Source of the DNA: Desulfurobacterium sp.
GTDB taxonomy: Bacteria > Aquificota > Aquificia > Desulfurobacteriales > Desulfurobacteriaceae
Length of the DNA: 7,131 nt
Assembly: GCA_026988135.1 (NCBI GenBank)
Contig: JALSLT010000096.1
Coordinates: 1-7,131, forward strand
Direction of reading: 5' to 3'
A program made the position numbers and the translations under genes. Under the pieces are notes generated by a model. It was given only the letters and a program-made list of their open reading frames with translations. It did no database searches and was not told the DNA's origin. Positions 5,715 through 7,131 of the stretch are shown piece by piece (positions within the stretch are counted from its first letter, which is position 1; each line of letters opens with the position of its first letter).

Positions 5715-6332
5715 TTACCTCCTCTTTATAATTCCGGAAAGTTTCATATCTTTGAGTTTTTTTAGAACTGTCTCAGCTTCTTTCTTTGTAAACATTCCGG
5801 CTTTAACTCTATAGTAACCTTTCCTTTTATCTACTGAAGCCGAAATACCTTTCTTTTTCAACTTGGAAGCAAGCTTTTTGGCATTTACTTCACTTCTAAA
5901 TATTCCTACCTGAATAAAGTAGTTTTTCTTCTCTATGTTTTTCTTCTCTGTTTTTTCTTTTTGCGGTTTAGTTTCGGACTTACGTACCGGTTCTTTTTCC
6001 TTTACAATCTGTTGCTTTTCTTCCTTAAGCGATTTTTTGTTAAGTTTTTGCTCTTCCGTTTTGTTTTCTTGTTTTTTTACAGGTTTTTCTTCTTCGCTTT
6101 TCATCGAAGGTTGTCCGTTAACTACTACCACCTTTTCTTCCGGTTTTGGACGAGAAAGAGGAGTCAAGGAAGCAATAGTTCTAAGTAGCTTTTTCTTCTC
6201 TACCTCAAACTTTTTTTCAGCTTGAGTATAACCCGAATCTTTTCCTACATAAAATCCCACACCATAGGCTGAAGTTAAAAGAACAACAGCTGTTCCCATC
6301 AAAATGTAGTATAATTTCCTATTCTTTTCCAT
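5715..6332 (-). CDS. SPOR-domain membrane-anchored protein
   Basis: The 205-residue bitopic inner-membrane protein has a short cytoplasmic N-terminus, one membrane helix (about 8-29), and a Lys/Glu-rich, probably extended periplasmic linker (about 36-135). It ends in a SPOR domain (about 136-202: YFIQVGIFRSEVNAKKLASKL, then GYYRVKAGMFTKKEAETVLKKL). SPOR domains bind glycan strands stripped of stem peptides and bring proteins to the division septum, as in FtsN and DedD. The architecture matches those, although no FtsN-specific motif is seen, so I do not give a symbol. Translation starts at ATG 6332, 3 nt after argS, with the Shine-Dalgarno inside the last codons of argS. The linker's purine-rich coding strand creates long open frames on the opposite strand that are not genes. 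The lytic transglycosylase three genes downstream makes the denuded glycan it would recognise, an inferred link. Confidence 0.88.
   Translation of the reverse strand: MEKNRKLYYILMGTAVVLLTSAYGVGFYVGKDSGYTQAEKKFEVEKKKLLRTIASLTPLSRPKPEEKVVVVNGQPSMKSEEEKPVKKQENKTEEQKLNKKSLKEEKQQIVKEKEPVRKSETKPQKEKTEKKNIEKKNYFIQVGIFRSEVNAKKLASKLKKKGISASVDKRKGYYRVKAGMFTKKEAETVLKKLKDMKLSGIIKRR
5718..5723 (-). promoter_or_regulatory. Shine-Dalgarno for the TTG-started TatD fusion, made of AGG AGG codons
   Basis: AGGAGG is formed by the final two arginine codons of the SPOR gene. It sits six bases before TTG 5711. It decides the TTG start, since there is no in-frame ATG near the conserved DTHAHLHF. Confidence 0.85.
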
Positions 6333-6335
6333 TTT

Positions 6336-7131
6336 TTACATCCTCCTTGGAGCATTTATGTTCAATATATTTAACCCTTCTTTTAATGTCTTCTTCACAG
6401 CTTCAGCCACATAAAGTCTTGCACTGGAAAGTTCTGGTTGCTCTTTATCTACTATTCTGTTTTTGTTGTAATACTTATGAAAAGCCGAAGCAAGTTCCAT
6501 CAGGTAGTAAGGCAAAAGATGCGGTTCTCTTTTTAAAGCGGCATTTTCTATTGTTGTTTTCAAACCCAAACATTTTATTATCAGTTCAAATTCGTCATTA
6601 GCAATCAGTCCAACATTTTCCTCCGACGGGGAAAGTCCCTCTTCTGTGGCTTTGTCCAAAATGCTTGAAATTCGTGCATGAGCATACTGAACATAGTAAA
6701 CAGGATTTTCACTTTTCTCTGAAACTGCAAGATCAATATCAAAATCAAGGGGAGTATCGTGTCTTTTAGTTAAAAAGAAAAACCTGACAGCATCAACACC
6801 AACTTCATCAAAAAGCCATTCAAGGGTAACAAAATTTCCAGCCCGCTTGGACATTTTTACTTCTTTACCGTGTTTAAAAAGTTTAACAAGTTGAATCAGT
6901 ATAACTTCAAGCCAGTCTGCCGGTTTTCCAAGTGCTTCAATAGCCGCTTTAACTCTCGGAATATAACCGTGGTGGTCAGCTCCCCATATGTCTATTCCTT
7001 TATCATATCTCCGCTCTATCTTATCGTAATGGTATGCAATATCTGAAGCAAAATAGGTATATTCTCCGTTTGAACGTTTAACAACCCTGTCTTTATCATC
7101 TCCAAACTGTGCTGTTTTAAGCCATAATGCT
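6336..7131 (-). CDS. argS: Arginyl-tRNA synthetase, C-terminal part (5' end outside window)
   Basis: The frame runs in from the right edge (first full codon at 7130) to TAA 6336-6338, giving 264 residues of a class I synthetase that charges tRNA-Arg. The visible part begins with ALWLKTAQFGDDKDRVVKRS, then YTYFASDIAYHYDKIERRYD, then IWGADHHGYIPRVKAAIEALG, all characteristic of ArgRS. The signature loop VKMSKRAGNFVTL follows, a canonical KMSK, which many ArgRS lack. The DALR-type anticodon-binding domain starts near PVYYVQYAHARISSIL and ends with RLYVAEAVKKTLKEGLNILNINAPRRM. The ATG at 6854 lies inside the KMSK loop and is not a start. The HIGH motif and N-terminal tRNA-binding domain are outside the window. 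It is the most upstream gene seen in the operon, 3 nt from the SPOR gene. Confidence 0.97.
   Translation of the reverse strand, partial: ALWLKTAQFGDDKDRVVKRSNGEYTYFASDIAYHYDKIERRYDKGIDIWGADHHGYIPRVKAAIEALGKPADWLEVILIQLVKLFKHGKEVKMSKRAGNFVTLEWLFDEVGVDAVRFFFLTKRHDTPLDFDIDLAVSEKSENPVYYVQYAHARISSILDKATEEGLSPSEENVGLIANDEFELIIKCLGLKTTIENAALKREPHLLPYYLMELASAFHKYYNKNRIVDKEQPELSSARLYVAEAVKKTLKEGLNILNINAPRRM
6342..6347 (-). promoter_or_regulatory. Shine-Dalgarno for the SPOR gene, made of the argS AGG AGG codons
   Basis: AGGAGG is formed by the two arginine codons just before the final Met codon of argS. It lies nine bases before ATG 6332, so the argS coding end and the SPOR ribosome site are the same DNA. 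Confidence 0.85.

Noticed and set aside
5523..5765. Plus-strand open frame opposite the start of the TatD fusion
   Set aside because: It is antisense to conserved TatD motifs and has no recognisable product.
5935..6225. Two overlapping plus-strand open frames rich in Phe, Ser and Leu opposite the SPOR gene
   Set aside because: They are mirrors of the Lys/Glu-rich linker, whose A/G-rich coding strand leaves few stops on the opposite strand. They have no homology features or ribosome sites.
6347..6601. Plus-strand open frame opposite the end of argS
   Set aside because: Antisense shadow of the ArgRS anticodon-binding domain, with no features of its own.
6336..6854. A separate 172-residue gene starting at 6854
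   Set aside because: The ATG is the Met of the KMSKRAG loop of ArgRS. The same frame stays open to the window edge and encodes ArgRS sequence throughout.

Overview
The window is a gene-dense, AT-rich piece of a bacterial chromosome with no mobile elements, CRISPR or RNA genes that I can see. Codon use is strongly AT-biased, and the proteins are rich in Lys, Ile and Glu. The combination of an archaeal-type tRNA m1A58 methyltransferase (TrmI), NikR, a TatD-radical SAM fusion and a double-Gate membrane protein suggests a thermophilic or anaerobic Gram-negative lineage. Aquificota, for example Desulfurobacteriaceae, is my best guess, but it rests on gene content alone and is low confidence.

Layout. 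Positions 2-292 (+) are the 3' end of a choice-of-anchor I type extracellular protein. About 100 bp of non-coding DNA follows (293-393). It holds a 9-bp GC-rich hairpin (probable terminator), a candidate sigma70 promoter, a 10-bp palindrome in that promoter and a perfect 9-bp inverted repeat covering the translation start zone. This leads into a membrane protein with two tandem nucleoside-recognition (Gate) repeats (394-1299, +).

Everything from 7131 back to 1277 is on the minus strand and reads as one tightly packed operon in the order argS (5' end outside the window), SPOR-domain protein, TatD-radical SAM fusion, nikR, yebC, a MltD-like lytic transglycosylase with LysM-type repeats, and trmI. 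Junctions are gaps of 3, 3, 12 and 55 nt, then an 8-nt overlap, then a 4-nt ATGA overlap. The last gene runs tail to tail into the Gate-protein gene with a 23-bp coding overlap.

Functionally the operon mixes translation (ArgRS, YebC, TrmI), peptidoglycan binding and cleavage (SPOR protein, lytic transglycosylase), a nickel-sensing repressor and a two-domain enzyme of unknown substrate. Most of this is housekeeping. The parts most worth a second look are the TatD-radical SAM fusion, the dyad-dense control region at 312-393, the placement of nikR away from any nickel gene in view, and two genes whose last codons (AGG AGG) also form the Shine-Dalgarno of the next gene.
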